Positions 13,011 to 24,063 of a stretch of 64,000 nt of DNA are shown piece after piece (the first letter of the stretch is position 1; each line of letters begins with the position of its first letter). Source of the stretch: Gonocerus acuteangulatus (Eukaryota > Arthropoda > Insecta > Hemiptera > Coreidae); the NCBI GenBank assembly GCA_946811695.1, contig OX328124.1, positions 25,498,126 to 25,562,125 on the forward strand, read 5' to 3'. The notes under the pieces were generated by a model, which was not told the DNA's origin, did not search any database, and was given only the letters and a program-made list of their open reading frames with translations. A program made the translations under genes and the position numbers.

Positions 13011-13016
13011 CTTCCT

Positions 13017-13019
<3 letters not shown>

Positions 13020-13099
<80 letters not shown>

Positions 13100-13110
13100 G
13101 GGGGGGGGAG
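13020..13110. repeat. Compound (TA)n(GA)n microsatellite with G-run
   Basis: TA then GA repeats ending in a run of G, immediately upstream of the LINE fragment. Confidence 0.95.
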
Positions 13111-13198
13111 AGAGGAAAAGTTGTAAATATGGGATCCCTCTTTTGTTTTTTATTTAAAGTTACTTTCATTTTGTATTTTTTACTTAGGACTGATACAA

Positions 13199-13646
13199 AC
13201 GCTTAACTTGGAAGCCACACATAACCCAGAAAAGACAGGAACTAAACAGACGTTTTAGACTTTTATCCCGCTTATTGTACAAACGCACTAAACTATCATT
13301 GACTAACAAACGACTTATTTACAATACCGTACTCCGACCAATATGGACTTATGGACGAGAATTCTGGGGTTCCACTAAACCTTCCAATTCCTACAGAATA
13401 CAAACAATGCAATCCAAAATCCTTCGAAAAATATCCAATGCTCCTTACTATGTCTTGAACCTAACCCTCCATAATGACTTCAATATCCCCTTTATCCAAT
13501 CCCTGGCCAAATCAGTCTATCAGAAGTTCCATTCCAATCTCCCCGGCCATCCAAATCCTTTGATAAATTCTCTATCCTCGTTCCAAAATCCACAAACTCC
13601 TAATAGAAGACTGAAGCGGAGGTGGCCTAGAGACAATTTGCTTTAA
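13199..13646 (+). pseudogene. 5'-truncated jockey-like LINE ORF2 end
   Basis: The frame is open from about 13199 to TAA at 13644-13646. It starts mid-domain with RLTWKPHITQKRQELNRRF, then RLIYNTVLRPIWTYGREFWG, YRIQTMQSKILRKISNAPYY and SNLPGHPNPL, and ends LKRRWPRDNL. These are the thumb and C-terminal signatures of jockey-clade LINE reverse transcriptase. The reverse transcriptase core with the catalytic aspartates is absent, so this is a dead-on-arrival 5' truncation. A (TA)n(GA)n microsatellite lies just upstream. Confidence 0.85.
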
Positions 13647-13914
13647 CATCTGCAGTGCACAAAATGTGTTATATTTTCTTTTAAAAAATGTATACAGTTG
13701 CTTCAATTTTTTCTTAAAATGTATTATTCTTGTGGGTTATATAATTGTTCATATTCCCACTTCAAGCCTCACAAAGTCATTGTAACAGAACCAGCAATAT
13801 TACTGGAAATAATTATTCTTCAACTGACCCTTTTCTCAATATTCTTATCTTCGTGGACGGCGGAAGGTCAACAAATAAAATCTTCAACACTCAGTATCAC
13901 CAACTTTATTTCAT

Positions 13915-13954
13915 CCCTACATGTTTCACACCTTTATTGGTGCCTCTTCAGGGG
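13915..13954 (-). ncRNA. Hammerhead-like ribozyme motif (left arm)
   Basis: CCC-CUGAAGA-G-GCACC AAUAAA GGUGU-GAAA-CAUG-UA|GGG. Stem II is 5 bp with a terminal G-U pair, and stem I is CCC/GGG. CAUG is self-complementary, which could give stem III in a dimer. Confidence 0.62.
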
Positions 13955-14098
13955 GAAAAAAATACAAAAATAAAACATACAGCCTACACCTGAGGAGGAT
14001 AACCTTCCACCAGTACGGCCATTCTAGACGTGGCCGTACTGGTGGAAGGTTATCCTCCTCAGGTGTAGGCTGTAAGTTTTATTTTTGTATTTTTTTTC

Positions 14099-14138
14099 CC
14101 CCTGAAGAGGCACCAATAAAGGTGTGAAACATGTAGGG
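14099..14138 (+). ncRNA. Hammerhead-like ribozyme motif (right arm)
   Basis: Identical to the left-arm core in opposite orientation: CUGAAGA at 14102, GAAAC at 14126, stem I 14099-14101 with 14136-14138. Confidence 0.62.
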
Positions 14139-14229
14139 ATGAAATAAAGTTGGTGATACTGAGTGTTGAAGATTTTATTTGTTGACCTTCCGCCGTCCAC
14201 GAAGATAAGATTACTGGAAATATGTAAAC

Positions 14230-15166
14230 TCATATTGTTGTAATAATCAATAATAATAAAATAAAATACAAAAAAAAAAAACTTTCATTTTGAAAAATCC
14301 TAAATCTTCACTTTTCAATAACAAGTATAACATGTTACCTAAATGCAAGAAAGCAAAACAACAATTAAAATCAAACAACAATTATTACATTGTGAAAACG
14401 ACACAGAAAACTTTTAAAAGAGCAGCTGAAAGAATGGAGTGTATATATCGTCGATACAAATGCAAAGTAACGAACGTGAAAAAATGCATCTTTCATCATC
14501 AATCTTTGTACAGCAAATTCTTGAATCTTAGATCACTCTATTAAAGGGAAAGTATTCCACTATCAAAAGGTCAAATCTGCAGAATCTTTTACTGTCCAAA
14601 AAAAAAGTTATGAATAAATGCTTTTCCTATCTGAAAAGTGGTGATTTTCACATTCGATACTTTGCATTTGTAGCGACGATATGAGCCTCCTCAAAAATTG
14701 TCACTAAAAATAAATTAAAAACAGGAGGCGAAATGATAGAGAATTTATTTATTCCATGAAAACAAATATTATTAATTTACAGAAATGGTAAACACATTTC
14801 ACCCACACCTCTCCCCAATGTTTTCAGGGAACAAAAGATGCAAACTGAATCACTTGGTTTCCGGAGAAATGAAGTTCCTGGAGATCATTGCGGTATTTCA
14901 ACAACCCTTAAATTGGGGGCCTATATTTACACAACACCCATCTTAAGGTGTGCGCTTTCTAATTGTCGGCTCATGGTCCCATGAATATCTCAAAATAGTA
15001 ATGGTTCAACTAACGTATATATTAAATAACTCCCTTACAGTTGAAAACAGTTTCGTTCTGTTTAAGATGATCTTCACAATTCTTTTTTTCTTTATTAACG
15101 TTTTGCCTTGGATTTTAAGCCTTCGTCAGTGTAATAAAAAACAATTTACAGCATTAAGGATTAATT

Positions 15167-15168
<2 letters not shown>
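14230..15168. other. No gene seen; weak hammerhead-like relic near 15105-15140
   Basis: The minus strand at about 15103-15142 has CUGACGA followed by AGGCTT and AAAACGTT, resembling the composite-element core, but the GAAA is lost and stem II pairs poorly. Confidence 0.4.
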
Positions 15169-15211
<43 letters not shown>

Positions 15212-15249
15212 TTATTTATTTATTTATTTATATACATACAGTAATTAAT

Positions 15250-15583
15250 GGGGGCGAGGTTAGCTCAGTGGTAGAGCACTGGACTAATAAACTGGAGGAC
15301 CTCAGTTCAAATCCCGAGCAAGCTCTAAAGATTTTTTCTTCTTGTGTCTTCATTCATAGGTTGAATTCGGCCTCCCTGACCGTCCCTAGGCCGATCCAGC
15401 CTTTAATAAATTTATCAATGGGTACCTTGGGTGCTAATGACTCTAGCAATCGAAGCAGCCAAGGGGAAAATCATGCGGCCGGAGCATAGTACTGACCGAA
15501 CTCCCTAGTGTGCCGTATGGTCATGAATCAGATACCTCTATAGGGTCTGTCCCTCAGGTCCCTCATGGCCTATTACGGGACTG

Positions 15584-15587
<4 letters not shown>
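15250..15587 (+). mobile_element. tRNA-Ala/Ile-like SINE, copy 1
   Basis: Head GGGGGCGAGGTTAGCTCAGT contains an A box (TTAGCTCAGTGG) and, 40 bases on, a B box (GTTCAAATCCC). The body includes AATTCGGCCTCCCTGACCG, a GGGTGCTAATGACTCTAGCA block and a 3' end GGGACTGATTTA. It is flanked by a (TA)n/(TTTA)n tract upstream and a (TA)n tract downstream. Confidence 0.88.

Positions 15588-15589
<2 letters not shown>

Positions 15590-15638
<49 letters not shown>
15590..15638. repeat. (TA)n microsatellite
   Basis: Follows SINE copy 1 directly. A second TA tract with TTTA repeats at 15169-15230 precedes the SINE. Confidence 0.95.
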
Positions 15639-15641
<3 letters not shown>

Positions 15642-16467
15642 ATCAGTACGTTCTCTCTGGTAAATGAATAAACAATTTTATTTTAAAATGTAGTATTCAT
15701 GCCGAAACCCGACCATTTCAATACAGTAAAAGAACTCTTCCGATCCAAAACATTGTCGATAAGAAATTTACTCTTGTAAGAAAACATATTTTGTGGGGAG
15801 AGATGTTCTAACTAGGGTGGTTCGGGGTCTATCATATATGATCCATGAAAATTTCAAGAAAGTTTTAAAGAAATAAATCTACAGAAAAACATTGTAGCTA
15901 TAGAAAAACATAATGCTCGACTTTTTGACAAGCTACCTTTTTTCTATGCAAAATACTAGTGTTTTTGTAAGTTCTGTTCTAAAGGAGTTCTTCACCCTGG
16001 AGTGTGGGTGTCGGTCTACATGTTCTGCCCTAGTAGTAACGGTATAGAAAGAAGCTGTTCCAGGCTGACCCCGATTTACCGGGACATCACCAGTACCGTC
16101 TCCTTGACACCTGTCCTTCACCTGTCCACCCCTGTCTCCAACCATTCTTCTCTCTTGTCTCTTTTCTCTATTCTCTAGATGAGGATATGACACTTATTTC
16201 AAAGCAGAATTTTATACAGAAAATGGAATTATTATAATAAATAAAGAAAATTTAAATTGACGATGATCAGAGAAATAATTCGGTAAAGCATATGGCATCC
16301 ATCAAATAGTTGATAAGCACTTGACGAAAATCTACAAAAGAGACAATTAACCAACAGTAGAACTACTAGTGCGCACAGTAAGTTGAAAAAATACAGTCCA
16401 GGAATTATCATCTAGTCACCGAGAAATCAAATAATTGCTTCGAATTGACATAGTCGACAATAGCCCG

Positions 16468-16850
16468 TTCAGTTAGATGGAATAGTTCTAATCCCGCATG
16501 CGCGATATTCTGAGGTAAATATTCCCGACGGTTCTGCCATTTGTAATTCCATTACACTAAACAACACACTACTTTAAACTCGATAAAAACTGATTATGTC
16601 TCGTTTAGGACCAGGGAAGGCTTTGAAAGGTCAGGCAAGGAAGATGGTGTTTAATATTTATCAGTACTTAGCCAACGTTGAAGCTAAAAACAATTTCAGC
16701 TATAGCCTGTTCAAATAGATGGTTTAGTTGGACGAAAAAGGGCGTAGCCTACATTCCCGTGCAAGAAATTCTCTTTGTTATAACCTTATCACTAGGAGGT
16801 TTAAAACCTTTTTAGTCTCAGCTTTGGCTTAGTATTAATGAATATTAGAC
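16468..16850 (+). mobile_element. Dispersed DNA-transposon remnant (MSR family), copy 1
   Basis: It begins CCGTTCAGTTAGATGGAATAG with CCCGCATGCGCGA nearby, and shares about 250 bp with 32073-32340. An inverted piece of the same unit (AGCTTTGGCTTAGTATTAAT) follows at about 16800-16850. The ORF at 16596 is internal. Confidence 0.6.
16596..16718 (+). pseudogene. Short ORF in dispersed repeat, transposase N-terminus-like
   Basis: A 40-residue ORF (MSRLGPGKALKGQARKMVFN..., ending SYSLFK) sits inside a dispersed repeat at about 16468-16722. A second copy on the minus strand at 32358-32513 keeps the same N-terminus, MSRFGAGTAFRCQAREIMFN. Many arthropod transposase-like ORFs start this way (K-x-L-x-x-Q-A-R-x-x-[VI]-x-N-V-Y). 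Both are cut short by stops, so I read them as decayed. Confidence 0.45.
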
Positions 16851-17287
16851 AATATTTCCTTTGTATGACCTCTCAATACAATAATAATAATATATTCCTC
16901 GAAATTCCGCTATAACACACAAATTCCTTATAACAAGAAAACGGAGCAATTTAGACAATATATGTAAAGCAGAGCATACGATCTATCATTTGCGGGGTTG
17001 GTTTTGCCGGAGGTAGATTGTATCCATCAGATTTTCTTAACGAAAAAAAATATAGATACATCCTATTTCATCGTGAATTATTCATTACCCACGTGTATAT
17101 TTGGCAAACATGCGTCAGCATTACGATCTAAGTAGCTAGAAGCAACATCAATGCAGGCCCAAAGAAAGTATATATTTTTTGGTCTATTTCTTACATTTTT
17201 TTAACCTATTTTTTCCAGCGTTTTAATCAAATGCTGACAGAATGTATTAGAGTATATGTTAGAATGTTACTAAACAATCCAAAAGTG

Positions 17288-17512
17288 AAGGACCCAGTGC
17301 CAAAGGTGACTAACCCACAATTAGAACAAACTAAGAAAATTGGAGTTAAAGAACGAAGAATCTGAAAAAAATTAGTGTCGGTGGCAGAAATAATTTTAGT
17401 TTGCCCAATTGAAATCATTTCTGCCGCCAACACTATTTTTTTAAGATTCTTCTTAACTTTTATTACAATTTTCTCAGTTTGTTCTGATTGTGGTTTAGTC
17501 ACCTTTGACACT
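17288..17512. repeat. Hairpin-forming inverted repeat with arms of about 100 bp
   Basis: Arm 17294-17392 (CAGTGCCAAAGGTGACTAA ... GTCGGTGGCAGAAAT) is inverted at 17414-17512 with scattered differences. No terminal target duplication was recognised. The 94-codon minus-strand ORF is incidental. Confidence 0.7.
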
Positions 17513-18129
17513 TAGCCCTTCAATTAATATATTTATACATAATCCATGTCCAATTTCCTTTCATCATTACTCATGCGTAGAACGACCAATGAAGATGTGA
17601 CAAAATTTCTTTAATCGCACTGTTGTTCCATGCATTTATTAGGGATTAGGTGAAGCAATTAATTAGACAAAACAGAAGTCATTCGTCATACTTGTTGGCC
17701 CATATAAGAAGCTAATTAGTTAAAAATATTATTTAATTGGGGAATAATTATTTCCTCAGGAATGATTATAAAGGAAGCTGAGGATGAAGTGTTAGGAGCA
17801 AGATCCTTCCTGACGGCCGCTGATAGTCACCAGTAGATTTGGGTCGCAAGATTTGCGCAATACAGACCTTGGTCCACGCGATATTATTTTGTAAACCTGC
17901 GCACGGTTGGCGGGCAGATAAGAAGGAGTCATAATGTTATGCTAGGCTGCGTCTACAAGGGCCTCGCTTATCTTAATACGCAACAATGAAATCCACGAAT
18001 CATTTTTAAAGCATTAACAAATTTTTAATGAATATTAATAGGTCTTGATCTAAGATTTGCGGTGATTATTTCCTGAAAGCGTACTTTAGACTACCGTAGA
18101 TTTCTTGAGGGGTTTGCCTTAGTGATAGG

Positions 18130-18295
18130 CTCGAATCGGAATCGATCATTTAAATCGATTTGAATCGAAATGAAATGATCTATCCACAAAAAAGATCGAT
18201 CTTCTAGGCTCAAAAAGTCGATTTACGATATGGATCGATGTTCTATGAGGATCGATCATCGATATGGATCGAAATCTTTCGAATAATATATTAAT
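18130..18295. repeat. Degenerate GATCGAT-rich block, copy 1
   Basis: Many ATCGAT/GATCGA words in 160 bp (AATCGATTTGAATCGAAATG, GATCGATCATCGATATGG). A similar block is at 28630-28850. Confidence 0.6.
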
Positions 18296-18496
18296 GAATA
18301 AATTTTATTCTTAGAATTGTTATAGTCGGAAAACCCCAAATACAACTCTTCCAATCAATAAAAGCAGCAAACTTGAAATCCATGTCGACTTTGTACGACT
18401 CGGATATGGTTCTTCAAATACAGTAAACATCTTTAGGGGAATTTTAGACTCCTAGTAGATATTTTAGAGGAGGTTTCCGTAAGTAACGCAAATGTA

Positions 18497-18897
18497 CAGG
18501 GTCTCACAAAAATAATGGTCATCTGTTGGCAAGATGATTCTCTAAAGATATCAGAAAAAATAACCCCCATATTGCCCTTGGCAAAATTAACCTTGAAGTG
18601 TTATGCAAGGTCAAATGTTTTTATTGCAGTTTTATGCTATTAGCTAATGACGTGGAGCATCATCATCCCCCAATAAATAATAATAATATTGCATGTTTCG
18701 AATCTAGGAGTCGTGAGGAAGAAAAAAGTCAACTGCACCATAGGTCAGAAATGACTATTTGTGGTCAAAATAGCCTTTAGTAACGTACCCGTGGGCCATT
18801 CCCCCAATTTTGCGGGTCAATATGGGGGTTATTTTTTCCGATCTCGCATTGGAGAATCGTCTCGCCAACGGATGACCATTATTTTTGTGACACCCTG
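18497..18897. mobile_element. Mariner-type MITE with TA target duplication
   Basis: Terminal inverted repeats start CAGGGTCTCACAAAAATAAT on the left and end with its complement on the right (ATTATTTTTGTGACACCCTG). Similarity extends about 80 bp inward with mismatches. TA flanks both ends. There is no transposase inside. Confidence 0.85.
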
Positions 18898-18910
18898 TAC
18901 ATACCGAGGG

Positions 18911-19265
18911 GGGGGCGAGGTTAGCTCAGTGGTAGAGCACTGGACTAAGGAGCTGAGTTCAAATCCCGAGCAAGCACTAAAGATTTTTTCTTCTAGTTTC
19001 TTCGTTCATAGGTTGAATTCGGCCTCCCTGACCGTCCCTAGGCCAACCCAGCCTTTAATAAATTTATCAATGGGGTACCTTGGGTGCTAATGACTCTAGC
19101 AGTCGAAGCAGCCCAGGGGGAAATCAGGCGTCCGGAGCATAGTACTGACCACACTATCTCCCTAGTGTACCGTATGGTCATGAATCAGATACCTCTATAG
19201 TATTTGCCCTCAGGGCCCTCGTGGCCTGTTATGGGACTGATTTTTTTTTTTTTTTTTTTTTTTTT
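18911..19265 (+). mobile_element. tRNA-Ala/Ile-like SINE, copy 2
   Basis: Same family as 15250-15587, with a short deletion between the A and B boxes, ending ATGGGACTGA then poly(T). It inserted directly beside the right end of the TA-target MITE (18497-18897). Confidence 0.87.
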
Positions 19266-19365
19266 CGTCAAATGCACCCAAGGGATTAAGTATGTCAAAA
19301 CCGCTTCATATTTTCGATCCATTTTTCTATTAAACAACATCAATGTCTATATTTCTATTCACAAG

Positions 19366-19490
19366 TCGCTAAAAAATACAACGGTGCAGCCAAGGTTGGG
19401 ACCACCCTTTAAGGGAGCTCCTGAGAAAGATGTGAAATTCATCGACAATACAGCGGATTCTATCAAAGAGTCCGTGCCCTTGGAGATAAG
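19366..19490 (+). CDS. Candidate internal exon, unknown product (possibly of the ZP gene)
   Basis: A 125-nt open block lies between the acceptor TTCTATTCACAAG and a strong donor AAG|GTACGT. It enters in phase 0 and leaves in phase 2. The protein includes VQPRLGPPFKGAPEKDVKF and DNTADSIKESVPLEIR. Low repeat content and GC enrichment over the flanks support an exon. Its exit phase does not fit the phase-0 acceptor at 23916, so either an unseen exon lies between, a weaker donor (TAC|GTGCGC, phase 0) is used, or it belongs to another gene. I do not recognise a domain. Confidence 0.5.
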
Positions 19491-19547
19491 GTACGTGCGC
19501 TTATGGCATCCAATATAGATAAAAAAAAAAACTGTTTGTTGTATAGT

Positions 19548-19678
19548 GTTGTTGGAAGCGAGCCGTTAGGGAGTATGGTCAGGCAGAAACACCGCACACC
19601 GTTACCGATTGTCTGCCTTGTGATCTATACCTCCCACAACGGATACAACACCGTCATGCTTTTTTAGGTGTGGTGTTT
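19548..19678. mobile_element. 131-bp insertion with 12-bp target duplication, unknown class
   Basis: TTGTTGTATAGT at 19536-19547 recurs at 19679-19690. The insert is GC-richer, has an internal inverted repeat (GGCAGAAACACC ... GATTGTCTGCC) and ends in a T-run. I could not match it to a known small RNA or SINE. Confidence 0.6.
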
Positions 19679-19690
19679 TTGTTGTATAGT

Positions 19691-21060
19691 TTCTTATACG
19701 TTTTACCTTCAAAGACCTGAAAGAACTTGTTGAAAAGGCGTTAAATCAAAAAGGTCTCAAGTATCTTATGGTTATCGAAATGATTACAAGTCAGAACTCG
19801 GAGTAGTAAACATATTTTACATACATTCACACTTAAACATATACACCACAAAATTTAATGAAATAATTTTCTATTTATACTACTTACAGGTTGATAAGGA
19901 GCAAAGGAAGCTATTGTACAAGATTTGGAATAATATTTGGCCGCCTTAAAAATAGAACAATAAAAAATTAACAAACTGTCTTGATTATTTTCTGAGTTAG
20001 ACTTTTTCTTAGCAGAAACCCAACTATTCCTTGATTTCTTATTCTCTATTTTGAAATCAATATGTTATATTTTCCATGCCCTTTTCTCTTCCTTTTATTT
20101 CATTTTTTCTGCATTTTTCTAAAATTTTATTTTTTTAATAGGCCTGGAAATATGGATATTGTTATTATTAAGTCAATGTTATTTATCATTTTATCTAAAA
20201 CAAAAAACAATAAATGTTTAAAGGCTGACGTTTTTATATATACTTTAGCATGTAAAAATCATCTACTAGTTCATGTCTGAAGCTGATTCGTCAACTGCAG
20301 GCCCATTTCTAATGAATTCGAAAATATCTGCAAATCATCAAAGCTTACATCAATAAGTTAATATTTCTCGTATATCGTTTACGTAAAATACATAAAAGTT
20401 GGATTTAAATAGAGTAATTAAAATAACATACGGAAAAACTAAATGATATATATGTAAAACAAAAATTTTTTTTTTAATATTTATTACTAATTACATAAAC
20501 AAACAGCTAAAATTAATTTGAAAGAGGTAGGTAAAACCTAGTAAAGTATTTTTTCAAAAATGAGGAACAATTCTTCGTTTTCTATTAAGAAATCCGTCGA
20601 AAATCGGTCACAAAATCGCTATATTTCAATCAAATTTCCAGGTACATAACTATAAAATATCAAGAGGAATCTCCAGTTTGAAAAAATGGAAGATTGGGAG
20701 TTTGAACTGGAAGATGTGGAAATTTGAACATGATCGGGTAAAAATTAAAGGCGCTAGCATATCGTCCGATTTGAAACACATAGTTTTGAGTAAAAAGACT
20801 TCTAAGTTTTTGGTTCTGACTTTTTGGGTTTTTTTTTAATGATTTCTTATAATAAAGATAAAAAGTCGGTTTTTAATTTTGAGATGTATTGGAGCAGTAA
20901 AGTGAAGTTTCTGTTTTTACCTTCAACCTATAACGATAATTCATATACGTATTTATTTTTTGTGCATACATAGTTTGTTTATAAATACCATTCGTAGTGC
21001 TATTTTCTTGAATAGTCCACAATTGAGGACTGAATATTTAGGTTTTATTCGAAAATACTT
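19691..21060. other. No gene seen; partial TTAA-MITE interior
   Basis: About 20540-20900 matches the interior of 21068-21640 (GAAAATCGGTCACAAAATCG) without termini. The rest is AT-rich. Confidence 0.5.
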
Positions 21061-21067
21061 TTCTTAA

Positions 21068-21640
21068 GGGGTAATACTAATTTGTGTGTTTTTTTTTCGA
21101 AAATGGTGAGCAATTATTCATGTTTCAATAAAAAATCCGTCAAAAATCGGTCATAAAATCGTTATAATTCAATAAATCGAAAAAAGCCTAGGTACTTTAC
21201 TAGTAAATATTTGGAAGCTGAAGTTGATCGGGCAAAAATTGAAGACAACAGGGTATCGCCCGATTTGAAAAACGTAGTTCTGAGAAAACGACTTGAAAGT
21301 TTAACGCTCTGAAGTGTTCATTTTTTTTTCCTGTTAAATTTTTCATGCTTTCTTGCAATAAATATTACAAAAAAATGGATTTTAAGCTTGAAATGTATTG
21401 GAGGACCAAAAAAAAAACTAACAATTAAAAAGAGACCAATCGAAGCTCGCTCAAAACATTATCTCCAAATCAGCATCGCGTTTACTCTTCATCGGGGCTT
21501 CACTCGGAAAATCGCATTTTTTGACCAGTTAAAATTTTTTTCTTCGCATAAACAATCTAGGATATCATTTTTGATTAGTTAAGGACGAATTTTAGCCCAT
21601 TAAAAAATGGTAAAAAAAAGTTAAAAGGTAGTATTACCCC
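21068..21640. mobile_element. TTAA-target MITE with GGGGTAATACTA termini, copy 1
   Basis: TTAA-GGGGTAATACTA on the left and TAGTATTACCCC-TTAA on the right. The interior has GAAAATGGTGAGCAATTATT and GAAGCTCGCTCAAAA blocks shared with 43625-44609. A further partial copy of the interior lies at about 20540-20900. TTAA duplication indicates a piggyBac-type target. Confidence 0.82.
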
Positions 21641-21649
21641 TTAAATTAC

Positions 21650-23915
21650 AATTAATAAAATTTTGAAAAAAGACTGAATACATCCATTAGAAACGAAAAA
21701 AACGGCTTCAGTTATTTTCAGACTGTAATGACTGAATACATTTTTTGATCCATAATTTTATTAATATAATTCATTATGATAGAACAAAATTCCCAATTTG
21801 AAAGGTTACATTGGCCTATCATTTATTCCATCTATTCTGCATAGTAATGGAGGGAACATAAAGAGGCGTGTAGATAAGTGAATCTGGTAGAATAGACGTC
21901 AGGGGTTGGGATAGGCTAACCAGCAGCACGTACTAATAGTGCTAGTCATGCATGACGATGCGCCGTCTTAGCAGATAGACCATTGTATCCGTTCAACACA
22001 CCTAGTCCACCTTGCAAATTCATTTAGCCAGAAATTGTAAACTGTGGGATAATGTTATAAACGATTTAAGTGAAGTTTTAAAAAATATCTTAGAGTTCGA
22101 AAACACAGGTCTGCAAAAAAAATGTTTTTGATCGTCTGCATAGAATCACTAAGCCGAATTTTATTTTTCTTAGTGCGCTGAATCAAAAAATTATCTCCAT
22201 TTTTGTCCAACAAGGGTAAACACATAAAAATTTAGCATAAACACCATATTTTGATGATATGATGTATTTATATCATATCGTTTTGATAATTTGGTGTATT
22301 TACATCATATCGTTTTAATGATATGATGTATTTACATCATCAGGATCCAGACGCTCCATAGAAAGAAATTGACAGCTTGTTAAGACATTTTGAACATTCT
22401 TACACCTCTCTTTCTTAAATCCTTTCATTTCGCATCATTTCGGAAATAGATATGACTAAATATGAAATTTAAAAAAAAAACGAAGCAATTCATAAGATTG
22501 ACAACCTAGCAGGAGCTACCGAATTTGAGGTTTAACGGTGAATAACAATACAAGTCAGAGGTATTACACAAATCAGTTTTAAGAAATCAGACGTGATGGA
22601 ATTTTGTGAGTTTTTTATTTTTCTGTAATGCAGTTTATCATAGGCGAAATTTATTTTCATGTTTGCTGATAATTAAACCCCACAAAAATTGTCTGCTCTT
22701 TTGTAATTATTGTTAATTGTGTTTATTAAAGGCGGCGTTTAAATGGCATCGTGAATAAAACACTTCATTTAATATTAAATTAAACATAACTTGGATTTTT
22801 TTACACGTTATCCGCCTTAAAAGCGTGTGTCTTATTTATTATTCATTGCCTTAATTTTATATTAAAGATTCTTGTCTTCTGAATAAAATCCTTTTTTTGG
22901 ACCATATTTTTTCCACCTGACCCCTATGTGCAGTACCTGGTCTGGTAATTTTAGCCTAAACATACTTAACTAGTTATATGCCCAAGAGACGCACAATAGG
23001 AAAATTTAAATGTGCGTAAAACACTTCATGAAATGTGCGTTACCAGCTCTTGGACAAAAGTTTTCTTTTTCTTTTAAATTATAGGTTCTCCAATGGCCAG
23101 GGTCATTAGCACCAAATGGTTTTGTGGTTGCGTCAAAGGGCTCGAAAATGGGGCTCTAGCGGGCTCGAAAAAAGTCTCAGAAAACGCTAGCGGTCACTAA
23201 AAAAACTGAGGACATTTTTTCCTTTTATTTCTCATTGGGAAAACCAATTATCCACCGCTAAAAAAAAATCTTAAAATACAAGTCATTAGAATATGGACAT
23301 GTGATAGATCTATGGAATATATTTATATACTAGTTAAATCTGTTTTTTTTTTTTTTTTTTTTTTTGTCTTTTTTTCAAATAGCATGTAATATAAGTTCAT
23401 AGCTATTATTGTACCTAGACATTTAAGAAAGTTTTGTTGTTTACGATTTCTTGTTGTGTCACAGAGCTTGAAAAAAGTTTTCTGAAAACGGTAGCTGGTA
23501 ATAAATGATTTTTAAAAATGTTGGCCTTTTCTTTCTCATTGTGTACATAGGGTGCCTTATTATTATTACAGATTTAACTATTAAGCAGTGGGATTATACT
23601 TATGATAGAAGGGGGAGTATGAGTTTACTCTTGTTGAGTATAGCCTTAGTACTATTTAGTATTTAAGACAAATAAAGTAGTAAAAATCGCAATAAAAGTA
23701 CATATCGTCAAAACATGAAAAATCCTTAGGATATAAGAACATTCCATGTTTTTCAATAATAATACTAATAAACAAATATTAAGATTGCCAAAAAGAAAAA
23801 GATAATAAATATTTCAAAAAGTAAATTAGTATAATGAAGTGTGAAACAATTCATCCATACAGCACTTTATAATAAGCATAAGATTGTCGAAGGCTAAAAG
23901 TTGCCATGTTCCCAG
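21650..23915. other. No gene seen
   Basis: Apart from the tandem repeat at 22250 and a piece with GGTCATTAGCACC near 23100 (SINE-tail-like), nothing was recognised. Confidence 0.45.
22250..22342. repeat. Short tandem repeat of about 38 bp
   Basis: GATATGATGTATTTA[TC]ATCATATCGTTTT[GA]AT repeats about 2.5 times. Confidence 0.7.
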
Positions 23916-24063
23916 GTGGTGTATATAGGAGAAGGTTACGTGCCAATCAACACACAGCTAAGGTCGAGACCTATTGAACATGCTCTGTTGGATTGGCGAT
24001 CACAATCAGGCCTTGAAACCTGGGACTCGAGGAGGTACATCAACAACAAGACGAGGGTTCAAC
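23916..24063 (+). CDS. ZP gene exon, N-terminal region before the ZP module
   Basis: The exon begins VVYIGEGYVPINTQLRS and ends TRVQ plus one base (phase 1), with acceptor TTCCCAG and donor AAC|GTAAGTA. The other two forward frames are closed. The phase-1 end matches the 36572 acceptor exactly, giving ...TRVQ-H-IEAEC, which is why I join it to the ZP gene across a 12.5-kb intron. The acceptor has a weak pyrimidine tract. Confidence 0.7.

Larger units (their letters stand above)
13812..14209. mobile_element. Penelope-like composite element, near-perfect inverted arms, 13-bp target duplication
   Basis: Arms 13843-14023 and 14032-14209 are almost perfect inverted copies around a short centre (ATTCTAGACG). 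ATTACTGGAAATA occurs at 13799-13811 and again at 14210-14222, a 13-bp target-site duplication. The left side has about 31 bp outside the palindrome. Each arm has one hammerhead-like core. It lies just downstream of the LINE fragment. Confidence 0.8.

Noticed and set aside
15250..15325. tRNA gene
   Set aside because: A and B boxes are present but the acceptor and anticodon arms do not close, and the same head starts four SINE copies.
17227..17511. 94-codon minus-strand ORF
   Set aside because: It is read through an inverted-repeat hairpin; the two halves mirror each other and have no protein signature.
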